A stretch of 24,157 bases of DNA from CAYSCW01 sp964429795. Lineage in GTDB: Bacteria; Acidobacteriota; Aminicenantia; Aminicenantales; Aminicenantaceae. The notes beneath the pieces are model-generated. The model was not told where the DNA came from, did no database searches, and worked only from the letters and a program-made list of their open reading frames with translations. Positions 1 through 8,091 of the stretch are shown one piece after another. A program made the position numbers and the translations under genes. Location of the stretch: contig CAYSCW010000039.1 of the NCBI GenBank assembly GCA_964429795.1, positions 1 to 24,157 on the forward strand, given 5' to 3'. Numbering within the stretch: position 1 is the stretch's first letter; the number at the start of each line of letters is the position of its first letter.

Positions 1-866
1 TTAAAAACTTAACATTCCTCATTCTGCTCCTTTCAGCTGTTTCCGCTTATCTGTTTGCTCAACAAGCAGAGCCCGTCACTATAGAGAAAGTCTCTGGAGA
101 TGTTTACTGTCTCTACGGCCAAGGGGGGAACATAGGTATCTTGAAAGGAGAGGCTGAACTCCTTGTCATTGATTCCCAGTATGCCCAAACTGCCGATGAT
201 GTGATGAAGGCGATTGGAGAATTGAGTTCTCAGAAGATCCGCTATCTGATCAATACCCACTATCATGGCGACCATACTCAAGGAAATCCCATCCTGGGAA
301 GAGATGCCCGAATCATCAGCCACAAGAATTGCAAGGCCTCGCTCCTGGCACTTCTCAAGCCTGAAGAAACTGCAGAGAGCGTTGGAGCTCCACAGGAAAC
401 TTTTGAGGATGAGATGACACTTGAGGTAGAGGGAGAAACAATACAACTGCTCTATTTTGGCCCAGGACACACATCCGGCGATACTGTTGTGGTTTTTGAA
501 AAGGCAAAGGTAATTCATGCAGGAGATCTTTTTTTTCACGGGTGGCCTCCTTATATCGACATCAAGGATGGATCGGATACCAAAAACTGGATTGCCACCA
601 TCGAAAAGCTTGCTGAGACTTACCCCGATTATAAAGTGATCCCCGGGCATGGGAAAGTCAGTGATATGGAAGAGTTCTTGAAATTTGCTGATTATCTGAA
701 ATACCTGAGGAAAGAGGTGGCTGCAGCTATCGAGGAAGGAAAAACGCGTGAACAAGCACAGGAAACCATCGACCTTTCTAGGTTCACCTCCATTCAAGAT
801 CAAGGGGAATTCCTGACCAAGAAGGCGAACATTGGCTGGGTTTATGACGAGATGACCAGAAAATAA
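1..866 (+). CDS. Exported metallo-beta-lactamase-fold hydrolase, 5' end cut by window
   Basis: The frame is open from the first bases and 287 residues are visible. It opens with a hydrophobic stretch ending LFA-QQAEP, a signal peptide whose first codons lie outside the window, so the TTG at 141 is internal and not the start. Metal-binding signatures of the metallo-beta-lactamase superfamily are clear: HYHGDH (nt 258-275), GPGHTSGD, HAGD and a late PGHG. The layout resembles the cyclase/glyoxalase-like, periplasmic 'MBL fold metallo-hydrolase' group and not a proven beta-lactamase. The substrate cannot be told from sequence. It is followed on the opposite strand by tRNA-Leu, only 4 nt away, with no obvious terminator between. 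The family is secure; the role is unknown. Confidence 0.88.
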   Translation, partial: KNLTFLILLLSAVSAYLFAQQAEPVTIEKVSGDVYCLYGQGGNIGILKGEAELLVIDSQYAQTADDVMKAIGELSSQKIRYLINTHYHGDHTQGNPILGRDARIISHKNCKASLLALLKPEETAESVGAPQETFEDEMTLEVEGETIQLLYFGPGHTSGDTVVVFEKAKVIHAGDLFFHGWPPYIDIKDGSDTKNWIATIEKLAETYPDYKVIPGHGKVSDMEEFLKFADYLKYLRKEVAAAIEEGKTREQAQETIDLSRFTSIQDQGEFLTKKANIGWVYDEMTRK

Positions 867-870
867 GAAA

Positions 871-957
871 TGCCGAAGAGGGGACTCGAACCCCTACTCC
901 CGAATATCAGGAACTAGCCCCTCAAGCTAGCGTGTCTACCAATTCCACCACTTCGGC
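871..957 (-). tRNA. tRNA-Leu (anticodon GAG)
   Basis: The minus strand folds into a class II tRNA of 87 nt. The acceptor stem is GCCGAAG/CTTCGGC with discriminator A, and CCA is not encoded. The anticodon stem CTAGC/GCTAG encloses the loop TTGAGGG, with U33 and anticodon GAG. A long variable arm (CCTGA-TAT-TCGGG) is typical of leucine tRNAs. The T-arm is AGGGG-TTCGAGT-CCCCT. GAG decodes CUC and CUU. It lies directly downstream of secG on the same strand and may be cut from the same transcript. Confidence 0.96.
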
Positions 958-977
958 ATCAAAGCCTGGGAGGCTGA

Positions 978-1007
978 CAATAACACCTTCTTTCATGAAG
1001 GTTATTG
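978..1007 (-). other. Hairpin between secG and tRNA-Leu
   Basis: An inverted repeat of about 11 pairs (CAATA...ACCTTC / GAAGGT...TATTG) with a 2-nt bulge and a 6-nt loop lies 4 nt past the secG stop. No T-run follows on the minus strand, so it is a poor intrinsic terminator. A second small hairpin, AGCCT-CCC-AGGCT (964-975 region), follows before the tRNA. These could be a weak terminator or processing signals between mRNA and tRNA. Confidence 0.35.
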
Positions 1008-1011
1008 CGCT

Positions 1012-1416
1012 CTATTTCTTGTCCTCTTTTTTCTCTTCTTTTTTCTCTGTCTCTGAGCCTGTTTCTTGTTTTTCTTGTTTTTGCTCTCCAGCGGTTGCCT
1101 TTTCCTGCTCTGGTTTCTTCTGCGTTTCGGTCACAGCGGCAGCCTTTTTTGCTGGTGCTTCCTCTCCTTTAACCACTGACTTTGTACCCTTGGCAGAAAG
1201 GATCCACAGCCCCATGGAAGTGACCATAAAGAGGATAGCGCAGATAGTTGTCGCCTTGGAGAGGATAGAGCCTGCTCCGCGAGGACCGAAGACTGTCTGG
1301 CTGCCCATGCCGCCGAATGCCCCTGCCAGGTCTGCTGACTTTCCGGATTGGAGAAGCACGGCAATGATGAGGATAAAACAGGTGATGATGTGGATTACTG
1401 TGATTAATGCACTCAC
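1012..1416 (-). CDS. secG: Protein translocase subunit SecG
   Basis: This 134-residue inner-membrane protein is part of the SecYEG export channel. Two membrane helices are visible at about residues 3-23 and 54-73. The linker between them (LLQSGKSAD...GGMGSQTVFG) is typical of SecG. After residue 80 comes a charged Lys/Glu/Gln/Ala-rich tail of some 55 residues, longer than in short SecG proteins such as those near 75-110 residues, and low in complexity. The start is GTG at 1416, with AAGGA upstream. It overlaps the tpiA stop as GTGA, so translation is probably coupled. It ends the gap-pgk-tpiA-secG operon and precedes tRNA-Leu. Confidence 0.92.
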   Translation of the reverse strand: MSALITVIHIITCFILIIAVLLQSGKSADLAGAFGGMGSQTVFGPRGAGSILSKATTICAILFMVTSMGLWILSAKGTKSVVKGEEAPAKKAAAVTETQKKPEQEKATAGEQKQEKQETGSETEKKEEKKEDKK

Positions 1417-2201
1417 TTTTTTTCCTTATAGCCTCTAATGGCTTCTTTTGCGATCTGGATAAATGATTCTGCCTCCAGGGAAGCCCCTCCGACTAAAGCG
1501 CCGTTTATGTCTTTTTCTCTTAAAAGCTCGAATGTGTTGGCCGGTTTTGCAGAACCGCCATAGAGAATTATAGCACAGGAGGCGATTTCTTTTCCATAGC
1601 TTTCTCCGAGCTTTTCCCTTATGAAATTGTGCACTTCTTCAGCCTGGGAAGGAGTGGCTGTTTCTCCTGTCCCGATGGCCCAGATAGGTTCATAGGCGAT
1701 GATGATGCGCGATATTTCTTCCTCACTCAGTTCTTTTAAGCCCTCTGTGATCTGTGTTCCCACCTTTTTTATAGTCTCTCCCTTCTTTCTTTCTTCGATG
1801 GTTTCTCCGATGCAGACAATGGGAACCATTCCATGGGCTAGGACAGCTTTGATCTTTTTGTTGACCGTCTTGTCTGTTTCCCCAAAGTATTGGCGCCTTT
1901 CCGAATGTCCGACCACAACATACTGGCAGCCAGCATCTTTAAGCATCAAAGGAGAGACCTCGCCTGTGTAGGCCCCTTTTTCTTCCCAGAAAAGATTTTG
2001 TGCTCCCAGCCTGATCGATGTTCCTTCGATCTCTTTTCTGACTTCACTCAGAGAGGTGAAAGGCGGAATCACAACAAGCTGCACACCCTCCAGCTCAGAG
2101 CTTTGTTCTCCAAGCGTCTTGACAAGATCCAGGGCTTCAGGAATGGTTTTGTGCATCTTCCAATTTCCGGCAATAAAAGGTTGTTGGTTGGTCAATTTCA
2201 T
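1413..2201 (-). CDS. tpiA: Triose-phosphate isomerase
   Basis: A 262-residue cytoplasmic TIM barrel that interconverts dihydroxyacetone phosphate and glyceraldehyde 3-phosphate. The catalytic residues are in place: N13 and K15 (GNWKM), H99 (GHSERR) and E171 (AYEPIWAIGTG). Flexible loop 6 reads GTGETAT, with Glu where many homologues have Lys. The phosphate-binding loops near GGSAKP and GALVGGASL are present. Length is normal for the family. The ATG start lies 1 nt after the pgk stop (TAAAATG), and the stop overlaps the secG start, so the gene sits inside one translationally coupled operon. Function is certain from the motifs. Confidence 0.98.
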   Translation of the reverse strand: MKLTNQQPFIAGNWKMHKTIPEALDLVKTLGEQSSELEGVQLVVIPPFTSLSEVRKEIEGTSIRLGAQNLFWEEKGAYTGEVSPLMLKDAGCQYVVVGHSERRQYFGETDKTVNKKIKAVLAHGMVPIVCIGETIEERKKGETIKKVGTQITEGLKELSEEEISRIIIAYEPIWAIGTGETATPSQAEEVHNFIREKLGESYGKEIASCAIILYGGSAKPANTFELLREKDINGALVGGASLEAESFIQIAKEAIRGYKEKK

Positions 2202-2202
2202 T

Positions 2203-3384
2203 TTATTTCTCCGATAAAGCTTCTATACCAGGGAGAGTTTCGTTGGCGATGAATTCCAGGGAAGCTCCCCCTCCTGTGGATATGTGAGAGATTTTGTCAC
2301 TGACTCCGGCTTTGTAGACAGCGGCCGCAGAATCCCCGCCTCCTATGATGGAAAGAGCCGAAGAGTTGGCCACGGCCTCAGCGATTTTCATCGTTCCCTC
2401 AGCAAATTTGTCGATTTCAAAGACTCCCATCGGCCCGTTCCAGAAAATCGTCTTTGCCTTTGCGATGGTTTGAGTGTATTTCTCCACCGTCTTTGGACCG
2501 ATATCCAATCCCATCAAGTTAGAAGGAATAGGGAAAGAGTCCAGGATTTGTGTTCTTGCCTCTGGATCGGCTTCAGCGGCCACCACATGATCGGAGGGAA
2601 GGTAAAAATCCACTCCTTTTTCTTTAGCACTTTCTATAACCTTCAAAGCGAGGTCTTTTTTATCCTCTTCCACAAGGGAGCGTCCCACATCGAATCCTTG
2701 GGCTCGGAAAAAGGTGTAAGCCATGGCTCCGCCGATAAGAATCGCATCAGACTTGTTGAGGAGATTTTCCATGACCGGAATCTTATCGGAGACTTTGGCT
2801 CCTCCCAGGATGGCAATATAAGGCTTCTGAGGAGAGTGGACGGCCTTACTCAGGTAATTGACTTCCTTTTCGACGAGGAAACCAGCTGCCGACTTTTTCA
2901 CATAGTGGGTTATGCCCACAACAGAGGCGTGTGCCCGGTGACAGGCACCGAAAGCGTCGTTGACATAATAATCGATGCCCTGAGCCAGTTGCCGGGCATA
3001 TTCAGGATCATTGGCTTTCTCTCCTTCATGGAATCTGAGGTTTTCAAGAAGGATGACTTTGTTTTCATCGAGTTGCACTTTTATTTTTTCCACTTCATCC
3101 CCGATAGCATCAGGTGCCAGTATGACCTCCTGACCGATAAGTTCCGAGAGTCGTCTGGCCACAGGCTTAAGGCTGAGTTTGGGATCGAACTTTCCTTTGG
3201 GACGACCCAGATGAGAGGCAACAACCAGCTTTGCTTTGCGTTCAAGGAGATACTTTATGGTAGGGAGGACAGCTTTGATCCGGGTGTCATCCCTGATGTT
3301 TCCTTCCTCGTCAAGGGGGACGTTAAAGTCAACCCGGAGAAAGATTTTTTTCCCCTCTAGATCCAAGTCTTTTACAGAGACCAT
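2203..3384 (-). CDS. pgk: Phosphoglycerate kinase
   Basis: A 393-residue kinase that moves phosphate from 1,3-bisphosphoglycerate to ADP. Diagnostic motifs appear in order: RVDFNVPL near the N-terminus, SHLGRPKG, LENLRFHEGE, DAFGACHRAHAS (commonly DAFGTAHRAHAS), GGAKVSDKI, WNGPMGVFE and the C-terminal nucleotide loop GGGDSAAA/STGGGASLEF. I chose the ATG at 3384, whose protein begins MVSVKDLDLEGKK. A longer frame exists to 3444, but the extra 20 residues would overlap the end of gap and match nothing in the family. The start lies 8 nt after the gap stop. It is co-transcribed with gap and tpiA. Confidence 0.98.
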   Translation of the reverse strand: MVSVKDLDLEGKKIFLRVDFNVPLDEEGNIRDDTRIKAVLPTIKYLLERKAKLVVASHLGRPKGKFDPKLSLKPVARRLSELIGQEVILAPDAIGDEVEKIKVQLDENKVILLENLRFHEGEKANDPEYARQLAQGIDYYVNDAFGACHRAHASVVGITHYVKKSAAGFLVEKEVNYLSKAVHSPQKPYIAILGGAKVSDKIPVMENLLNKSDAILIGGAMAYTFFRAQGFDVGRSLVEEDKKDLALKVIESAKEKGVDFYLPSDHVVAAEADPEARTQILDSFPIPSNLMGLDIGPKTVEKYTQTIAKAKTIFWNGPMGVFEIDKFAEGTMKIAEAVANSSALSIIGGGDSAAAVYKAGVSDKISHISTGGGASLEFIANETLPGIEALSEK

Positions 3385-3392
3385 AACCCCGC

Positions 3393-4394
3393 TCACCTGG
3401 AGATGTATTTGATGAGGTCTCTCATCCGGCAGGAATACCCCCATTCATTGTCATACCAGGCTAGAACTTTAACCAAGTTATTAGCGGTTACCCTGGTGAA
3501 CAGTGAATCCACGATAGCTGAGTGAGGATTGGCCATAAAATCGACAGAAACAAGCGGCTCTTCTGTATACTGGAGGATTCCTTTGAGTTTGCCCTCGGCG
3601 GCTTTCTTAAAGATTCCATTCACCTCATCTTCGCTTGCATTCTTTTTAAGAAGGGCAACCAGGTCCACTATAGACACATTTGCGGTGGGAACCCTTATGG
3701 CAATTCCATCGATTTTGCCCTTGAGTTCAGGAATAACGATTCCTACTGCCTTGGCAGCACCAGTTGTGGTGGGTATCTGCGATACAGCTGCTGCCCGGGC
3801 CCTGCGGAGGTCTTTATGGGGCTGATCAAGAATCATCTGATCGTTAGTGTAGGAGTGGATGGTGGTCATGAAGGCTTTCTCCACCCCAATCTCATCATGA
3901 AGAACCTTGGTAACAGGTGCCAAACAGTTGGTTGTGCAGGAAGCATTGGATATGATGTGGTGCTTCTCAGGATCATAGATATCTTCATTGACACCGAGCA
4001 CGATTGTCACATCAGGATCAGTGGCCGGGGCAGAGATGATGACTTTCTCAGCGCCTCCTTGCTCGATATGCTTGAGAGCATCAGGCCTTTTTCTGAATAG
4101 GCCTGTAGACTCCACGACAATTGAGATTCCAAGCTCTTTCCATGGGAGGTTAGCCGGATCTCTTTCAGATAATACTTTAATTTTTTTATTGTTGACAGTG
4201 AGTGTGTCTTCTGAATGATTAACTTCAGCATCAAATATTCCGAGCACAGAATCGTATTTGAGCAGATGGGCCAGTGTTTTGGCATCCGTGATATCATTGA
4301 CCGCCACGATGTCTATCTCTGGATCATTATAAGAAGCCCGGAAAAGGTTTCTCCCGATACGACCGAAGCCGTTAATTCCAACTTTAATAGTCAT
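3393..4394 (-). CDS. gap: Glyceraldehyde-3-phosphate dehydrogenase, NAD type
   Basis: A 333-residue glycolytic dehydrogenase. The N-terminal Rossmann motif is GINGFGRIGRN (7-16 region). N33-D34 in AVNDITD points to NAD rather than NADP preference. The catalytic Cys153 sits in SNASCTTNCLAP and His180 in TTIHSYTNDQ. The C-terminal WYDNEWGYS signature is present. It starts at ATG 4394 behind a very strong AAAGGAGG site 6 nt upstream. It is the first gene of the gap-pgk-tpiA-secG operon; lower glycolysis and gluconeogenesis enzymes are thus made together with a Sec subunit. Confidence 0.98.
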   Translation of the reverse strand: MTIKVGINGFGRIGRNLFRASYNDPEIDIVAVNDITDAKTLAHLLKYDSVLGIFDAEVNHSEDTLTVNNKKIKVLSERDPANLPWKELGISIVVESTGLFRKRPDALKHIEQGGAEKVIISAPATDPDVTIVLGVNEDIYDPEKHHIISNASCTTNCLAPVTKVLHDEIGVEKAFMTTIHSYTNDQMILDQPHKDLRRARAAAVSQIPTTTGAAKAVGIVIPELKGKIDGIAIRVPTANVSIVDLVALLKKNASEDEVNGIFKKAAEGKLKGILQYTEEPLVSVDFMANPHSAIVDSLFTRVTANNLVKVLAWYDNEWGYSCRMRDLIKYISR

Positions 4395-4765
4395 ATTAAA
4401 CCTCCTTTACTTTATTTCTCTCTATTAACATAAACAGGAGCTTAAATCAATGAGATAGCATCGTGGCATCGTGGTATACAAAAATCCTCACATTGGTTTT
4501 CATTACTTTTTGTTATTTCCCCCTATTTTTGCAAGCATAATGACTTTAAAAGAATTTAATCCAGGTCACATTGTTATTTAAATTCAATTCAGACAATAGA
4601 GTTATTGCTTATGAATTTCATGAATAATCTATTCTCTGGAGATAAATAACAATTATTTGTTTACCATTTATACGGCATAACCGTCTATCTTTATAGAGAT
4701 TGAAAGAAAAACATCGCTTAGAGCTTCACTTAAAAAAATTTCAAAATTAAAGGGAGGAATTCATA
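4395..4765. other. Divergent intergenic region, gap / beta-lactamase-like gene
   Basis: This AT-rich 371 bp must hold both divergent promoters, but I find no convincing pair of boxes. A weak minus-strand candidate for gap is TTGATT with TTAATA near 4425-4450. An 8-bp tandem repeat (gcatcgtg twice, 4458-4473) is visible. A small TCTAT-CTTT-ATAGA hairpin lies at 4684-4697. No gene or RNA is recognised. Confidence 0.4.
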
Positions 4766-6217
4766 ATGAATAAAAAAGTTATTTGTGTGGTTGCATTTAT
4801 GCTAATTACGCTAATCCAATGCAAAGATTCAGAGCAAATGGAAGAACTGAATGCCCGAATTATGCGTGTGGAAAATAGTGTGTTACCAGCAGTTGTTGTC
4901 AAAGGTGGAACTTCCGGGATATTTTCCATCTCGGGGATGATGGATAAGCTCAACATTCCGGGTGTGAGTGTGGCAGTGATCAATGACGGCCGAATCCAGT
5001 GGGCCAAGAGCTACGGTCTCAAGGAAGTCGGAGGTGAATCTCTTGACGAGGAGACTATATTCCAGGCTGGTTCAGTCAGTAAACCTGTTGTTGCCATGGC
5101 TGCTTTGAGTTTGGTTGAAGAAGGAAAACTGGATCTTGACACTGATATTAATACCTATCTTACATCCTGGAAAGTGCCAGAGAACGAGTTCACCAAGGGG
5201 GAAAAAGTTACCATCAGGCGTCTTCTCAGCCACACTGCCGGTATATCGTCTTTTGATGTAGACGATGGTGCTGCAATCGGGAATGTCCCTACTTTATTAC
5301 AGATTCTTAATGGTGAGAATCCGGTCGAGACCGATCCTGTTACAGTGGATATGGTACCGGGAAGCCAATGGCGTTATTCCAATGAAGGATACGCCATTGT
5401 CCAGCAACTGTTGATTGATGTTGAAGAGAAATCATTTCCTGAGATTTTAAGGGAGCGTGTGCTTGATCCGTTAGGTATGAAGCACAGCACATTCGAGCAG
5501 CCTCTGCCACCAGAAAAACTGGAGAAGGCAGCCACAGGTCACATAGGTGATGGCGAACCTGTTGAAGGTAAAGGCTGGATCTATGCAAACATGGGAGCTG
5601 GAGGATTGTGGACGACTCCCTCTGATTTGGCGAAGTTTCTCATTGAGATCCAAAAGTCTTTTTCCGGTGAGTCCAACAAGGTCTTATCCAAAGAAATGAC
5701 AGAAACCATGCTGACGGTTCAAATGGGCAGTTCTGGGCTTGGTTTGGGCATCACTGGAGAAGGAGAGGCAAAAAGCTTTGGACACAGCGGCCACAATAGA
5801 GGTTTTCTGTGCCGAATAAAGGCTTTTGTTCATAATGGGGGTGGTGTGGTAATTATGGCCAATTCCAACAAGGCGATTCCCCTTTTGCAGGGAATCACTT
5901 TTGTAGTAGCAAAGGAATATGGGTGGCCCGGCCCTGTGCCTTTGGAGGTTGAACCTTACGATATCGGCGTCGAAGAACTTAAGGCTTATACGGGTCGGTA
6001 TGTGATCGGCGAAGACTATTTTGTAACTATCACCATCGAAGGAGAATACCTTAAAATCACCCACTTTGAGGGAGAGGATATCCTGATTCCTGTTTCAGAT
6101 ACCCAGTTTTATCAGCAGCTTGATGGCATCGAAATCACCTTTATAAAGGATGAACAAGGAAACGTCGAACAGATCTCATTGATGGATGGAAGGGTGAAGC
6201 TGATAAAAGTTGAATAA
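4766..6217 (+). CDS. Serine beta-lactamase-like hydrolase, probable lipoprotein
   Basis: A 483-residue protein of the class C beta-lactamase/penicillin-binding-protein-like family. All three active-site motifs are readable: S103-V-S-K106 (nucleophile and Lys), Y204-S-N and H340-S-G. A C-terminal beta-rich domain of about 90 residues (from residue ~390, ELKAYTGRY onwards) resembles the lipocalin-like tail seen in many such esterases (DUF3471 type). The N-terminus is a signal sequence ending LIQC-K, so Cys19 may be lipidated, although Gln just before the Cys is unusual in a lipobox. The start ATG follows GGGAGG. Such proteins are usually esterases or D-amino-acid peptidases, so antibiotic resistance should not be assumed. 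Substrate unknown. Confidence 0.9.
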   Translation: MNKKVICVVAFMLITLIQCKDSEQMEELNARIMRVENSVLPAVVVKGGTSGIFSISGMMDKLNIPGVSVAVINDGRIQWAKSYGLKEVGGESLDEETIFQAGSVSKPVVAMAALSLVEEGKLDLDTDINTYLTSWKVPENEFTKGEKVTIRRLLSHTAGISSFDVDDGAAIGNVPTLLQILNGENPVETDPVTVDMVPGSQWRYSNEGYAIVQQLLIDVEEKSFPEILRERVLDPLGMKHSTFEQPLPPEKLEKAATGHIGDGEPVEGKGWIYANMGAGGLWTTPSDLAKFLIEIQKSFSGESNKVLSKEMTETMLTVQMGSSGLGLGITGEGEAKSFGHSGHNRGFLCRIKAFVHNGGGVVIMANSNKAIPLLQGITFVVAKEYGWPGPVPLEVEPYDIGVEELKAYTGRYVIGEDYFVTITIEGEYLKITHFEGEDILIPVSDTQFYQQLDGIEITFIKDEQGNVEQISLMDGRVKLIKVE

Positions 6218-6590
6218 ATTTAATAAATAACACAATAAGGGTAAGTACGACAGTATGCCCAGAGAAAAGATATTCAAGGTCCCCGAGTTTGTTCTGTATG
6301 ATAACGGCAAAGACATATCTCCCCAAATACATTCAGAAGGTCGGGTGAGTCTGAGACCAGCGGGATATTTACAAAGACCTCTGAAGATTACAAGGTACAC
6401 GTATTTATGCTCTCATTCTTTCTTTTTCTTGCTTGGGCATGACAGTTTACTTAACTTATTGGGGAATAATTGGTTTGAGATTATGGGCATATTAATGCCA
6501 AAATCACATAACGGGCTTTTCCTAAATTGTCAATATACAACAAGATAAAAAACAATCATAATGGTTAATATGAAGCACACAGAGGGTGAA
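6218..6590. other. Intergenic stretch without recognised gene
   Basis: 373 bp, AT-rich. A 97-codon plus-strand frame (6255-6548) lacks a ribosome site and resembles no family. I found no clear promoter boxes or hairpin-plus-T terminator. The spacer is long for this otherwise compact region and may carry decayed sequence. Confidence 0.4.
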
Positions 6591-7883
6591 ATGAAAAAAA
6601 TATTATTTCTTTTTTTAGTAACTTCATCATTCCTGGTTACATCTGTCTATTCCCAAGATGTCTATCAGGCCGTGAAGCAGGGTGATCTGGAGAAACTCAA
6701 GATGCTGTTGGAGGACCATCTAGAGTTGGTCAATACTCAGGATACCCAGGGGAATGTTTCACTGCACTATGCTGCCGTTGGCGGACACAAGGCGATTACT
6801 GCTTTTCTTTTAGAAAAAGGCGGAAAAGTCGACCTCAAAAACAATTCCGGCGATATACCTCTGCATTGGGCGATTTGGGGAGGGCGGAAAGAAGCGGCAG
6901 AACTCCTTATAGCAGGAGGAGCTAAAGTCGACACTCCAGATAGAGACGGAAGAACTCCCCTTCATATGGCTGCAGTGAAAGGGAATACAGGATTGGCGGG
7001 TCTATTGCTTGACAAGGAAGCTGAAATCAACTTAAGAGACAAAGCGGGCAAGTCTGCTCTGGACTTTGCCAGACAGTATATGCACCCGGTGCTTGCAAAG
7101 CTGCTGGTCACTCACGGAGCCGAGGCCTATGTCTACAAAAAGGACTTCGACATCTCCCCCGGACTCGATGACCCGATTCAAAAGGGAGAAGCTGTAGTCT
7201 GGTACCTGGGACATTCGGGCTGGGCTGTAAAAACAAAGAACCATCTCCTTGTTTTCGACTACAGTGAAAGAGCAGCCCCTGTCTCAGAACCCCGCTTGGC
7301 CAACGGATATATCAATCCCTTCGAGATTCAAGACCAAAATGCGATAGTCTTTGTCAGCCATCAGCACAGCGATCACTTTGACCGGAAAATTTTCGAATGG
7401 CAGGAAAAAGTGAAGAACATCACCTATGTGTTCGGCTGGAAGGCCTCAGACAACCCTGATTATGTCTATTTAGTAGGGCCGAGAGGAAAAACAAGAATCG
7501 GGGATGTCGAGGTCTACACGATCAACGACCATCATGACGGTGTGCCAGAGGTTGCCTATCTCGTCAAGGCGGACGATGTGGCCATGTATCATTCCGGAGA
7601 CTATGTGGGCCAGCTGGATTCTTTCCGCAACGATATCGACTATTTCGCCGGTAAATGCGACAGAGTCGATCTTTTATTCACATTCCTGGTCGGAAACACT
7701 TCTAAATATGCCATCCAAAGACTCAAGCCAGTCTCCGCTTTCCTCATGCATGCCTTTGGCAGGGATTATTTATACCAGGGAGCCGCCTTAGAACTGGGAA
7801 AAGCAAACCCCCGGACAACAATGGTCTGTGGAGAGTTCCAGGGAGACAGATACGTCTATAAAAAGAGAAAAATATCTAGATAG
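6591..7883 (+). CDS. Exported ankyrin-repeat / metallo-beta-lactamase fusion
   Basis: A 430-residue protein. I chose the ATG at 6591 because GAGGGTGA precedes it and the product then begins with a normal signal peptide (MKKILFLFLV...VYSQ). A longer frame starts at 6561. Residues about 22-175 form ankyrin repeats, with units such as GNVSLHYAAVGGHK, GDIPLHWAIWGGRK and GRTPLHMAAVKGNT. Residues about 198-430 are a metallo-beta-lactamase of the UlaG/Lactamase_B_2 kind: WYLGHSGW, then H257-Q-H259-S-D261-H262, then YHSGD (~334-337) and a late His (~387). The metal site looks intact. The ankyrin part probably recruits a protein or polymer to the enzyme in the periplasm; this is inference. Substrate unknown. 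Confidence 0.88.
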   Translation: MKKILFLFLVTSSFLVTSVYSQDVYQAVKQGDLEKLKMLLEDHLELVNTQDTQGNVSLHYAAVGGHKAITAFLLEKGGKVDLKNNSGDIPLHWAIWGGRKEAAELLIAGGAKVDTPDRDGRTPLHMAAVKGNTGLAGLLLDKEAEINLRDKAGKSALDFARQYMHPVLAKLLVTHGAEAYVYKKDFDISPGLDDPIQKGEAVVWYLGHSGWAVKTKNHLLVFDYSERAAPVSEPRLANGYINPFEIQDQNAIVFVSHQHSDHFDRKIFEWQEKVKNITYVFGWKASDNPDYVYLVGPRGKTRIGDVEVYTINDHHDGVPEVAYLVKADDVAMYHSGDYVGQLDSFRNDIDYFAGKCDRVDLLFTFLVGNTSKYAIQRLKPVSAFLMHAFGRDYLYQGAALELGKANPRTTMVCGEFQGDRYVYKKRKISR

Positions 7884-7911
7884 TCCTGATTTAAATAAGG
7901 AATAGAGTTTT

Positions 7912-8077
7912 GTTGATGATCTGGATTCTGATATGAGGAGGGATATGATTTAGCACTTATTGTTTCTCCAGAGGGCAAACACCTCTTTTTTTCTGGACCC
8001 GGTGTGGAGAAAATAATGGAATTCACTGGATTGGTACAAAAATCATTGAAGAATTGAAGCCGAAAGAATTTAAATAA
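7912..8077 (+). pseudogene. Decayed C-terminal coding fragment
   Basis: Between two intact genes, three short frames join into a plausible protein end if two frameshifts are allowed: VDDLDSDMRR (from 7912), then GYDLALIVSPEGKHLFFSG and on through GVEKIMEFTGLVQK (7941-8042), then IIEELKPKEFK with a stop at 8075-8077. Without the second shift, translation stops at 8055. The peptide reads like a real C-terminus with an amphipathic helix, but I cannot name its family. No start codon or ribosome site fits. Chance cannot be excluded. Confidence 0.35.
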
Positions 8078-8091
8078 AAGGAGAAAAAACG

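Noticed and set aside
33..803. 256-codon minus-strand frame opposite the first MBL gene
   Set aside because: The plus-strand frame has the signal peptide and full metal motifs; the minus frame has no family features.
932..1438. 168-codon plus-strand frame over the tRNA and secG
   Set aside because: It runs antisense through tRNA-Leu and secG; its Ser/Phe-rich product mirrors the Lys/Glu-rich SecG tail.
2284..3360. 358-codon plus-strand frame opposite pgk
   Set aside because: It is a long antisense shadow of a certain gene, with no ribosome site and no recognisable motif.
4458..4474. Tandem gcatcgtg repeat as a repeat array or iteron
   Set aside because: Only two units and no further copies nearby; treated as a minor feature of the gap upstream region.
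4766..6217. Calling this gene an antibiotic-resistance beta-lactamase
   Set aside because: The motifs fit a wide family of esterases and peptidases, and the extra C-terminal domain is not found in resistance enzymes.
6255..6548. 97-codon frame in the 6218-6590 spacer
   Set aside because: No Shine-Dalgarno, irregular composition and no recognised family. It could be decayed sequence, but I cannot support a gene.
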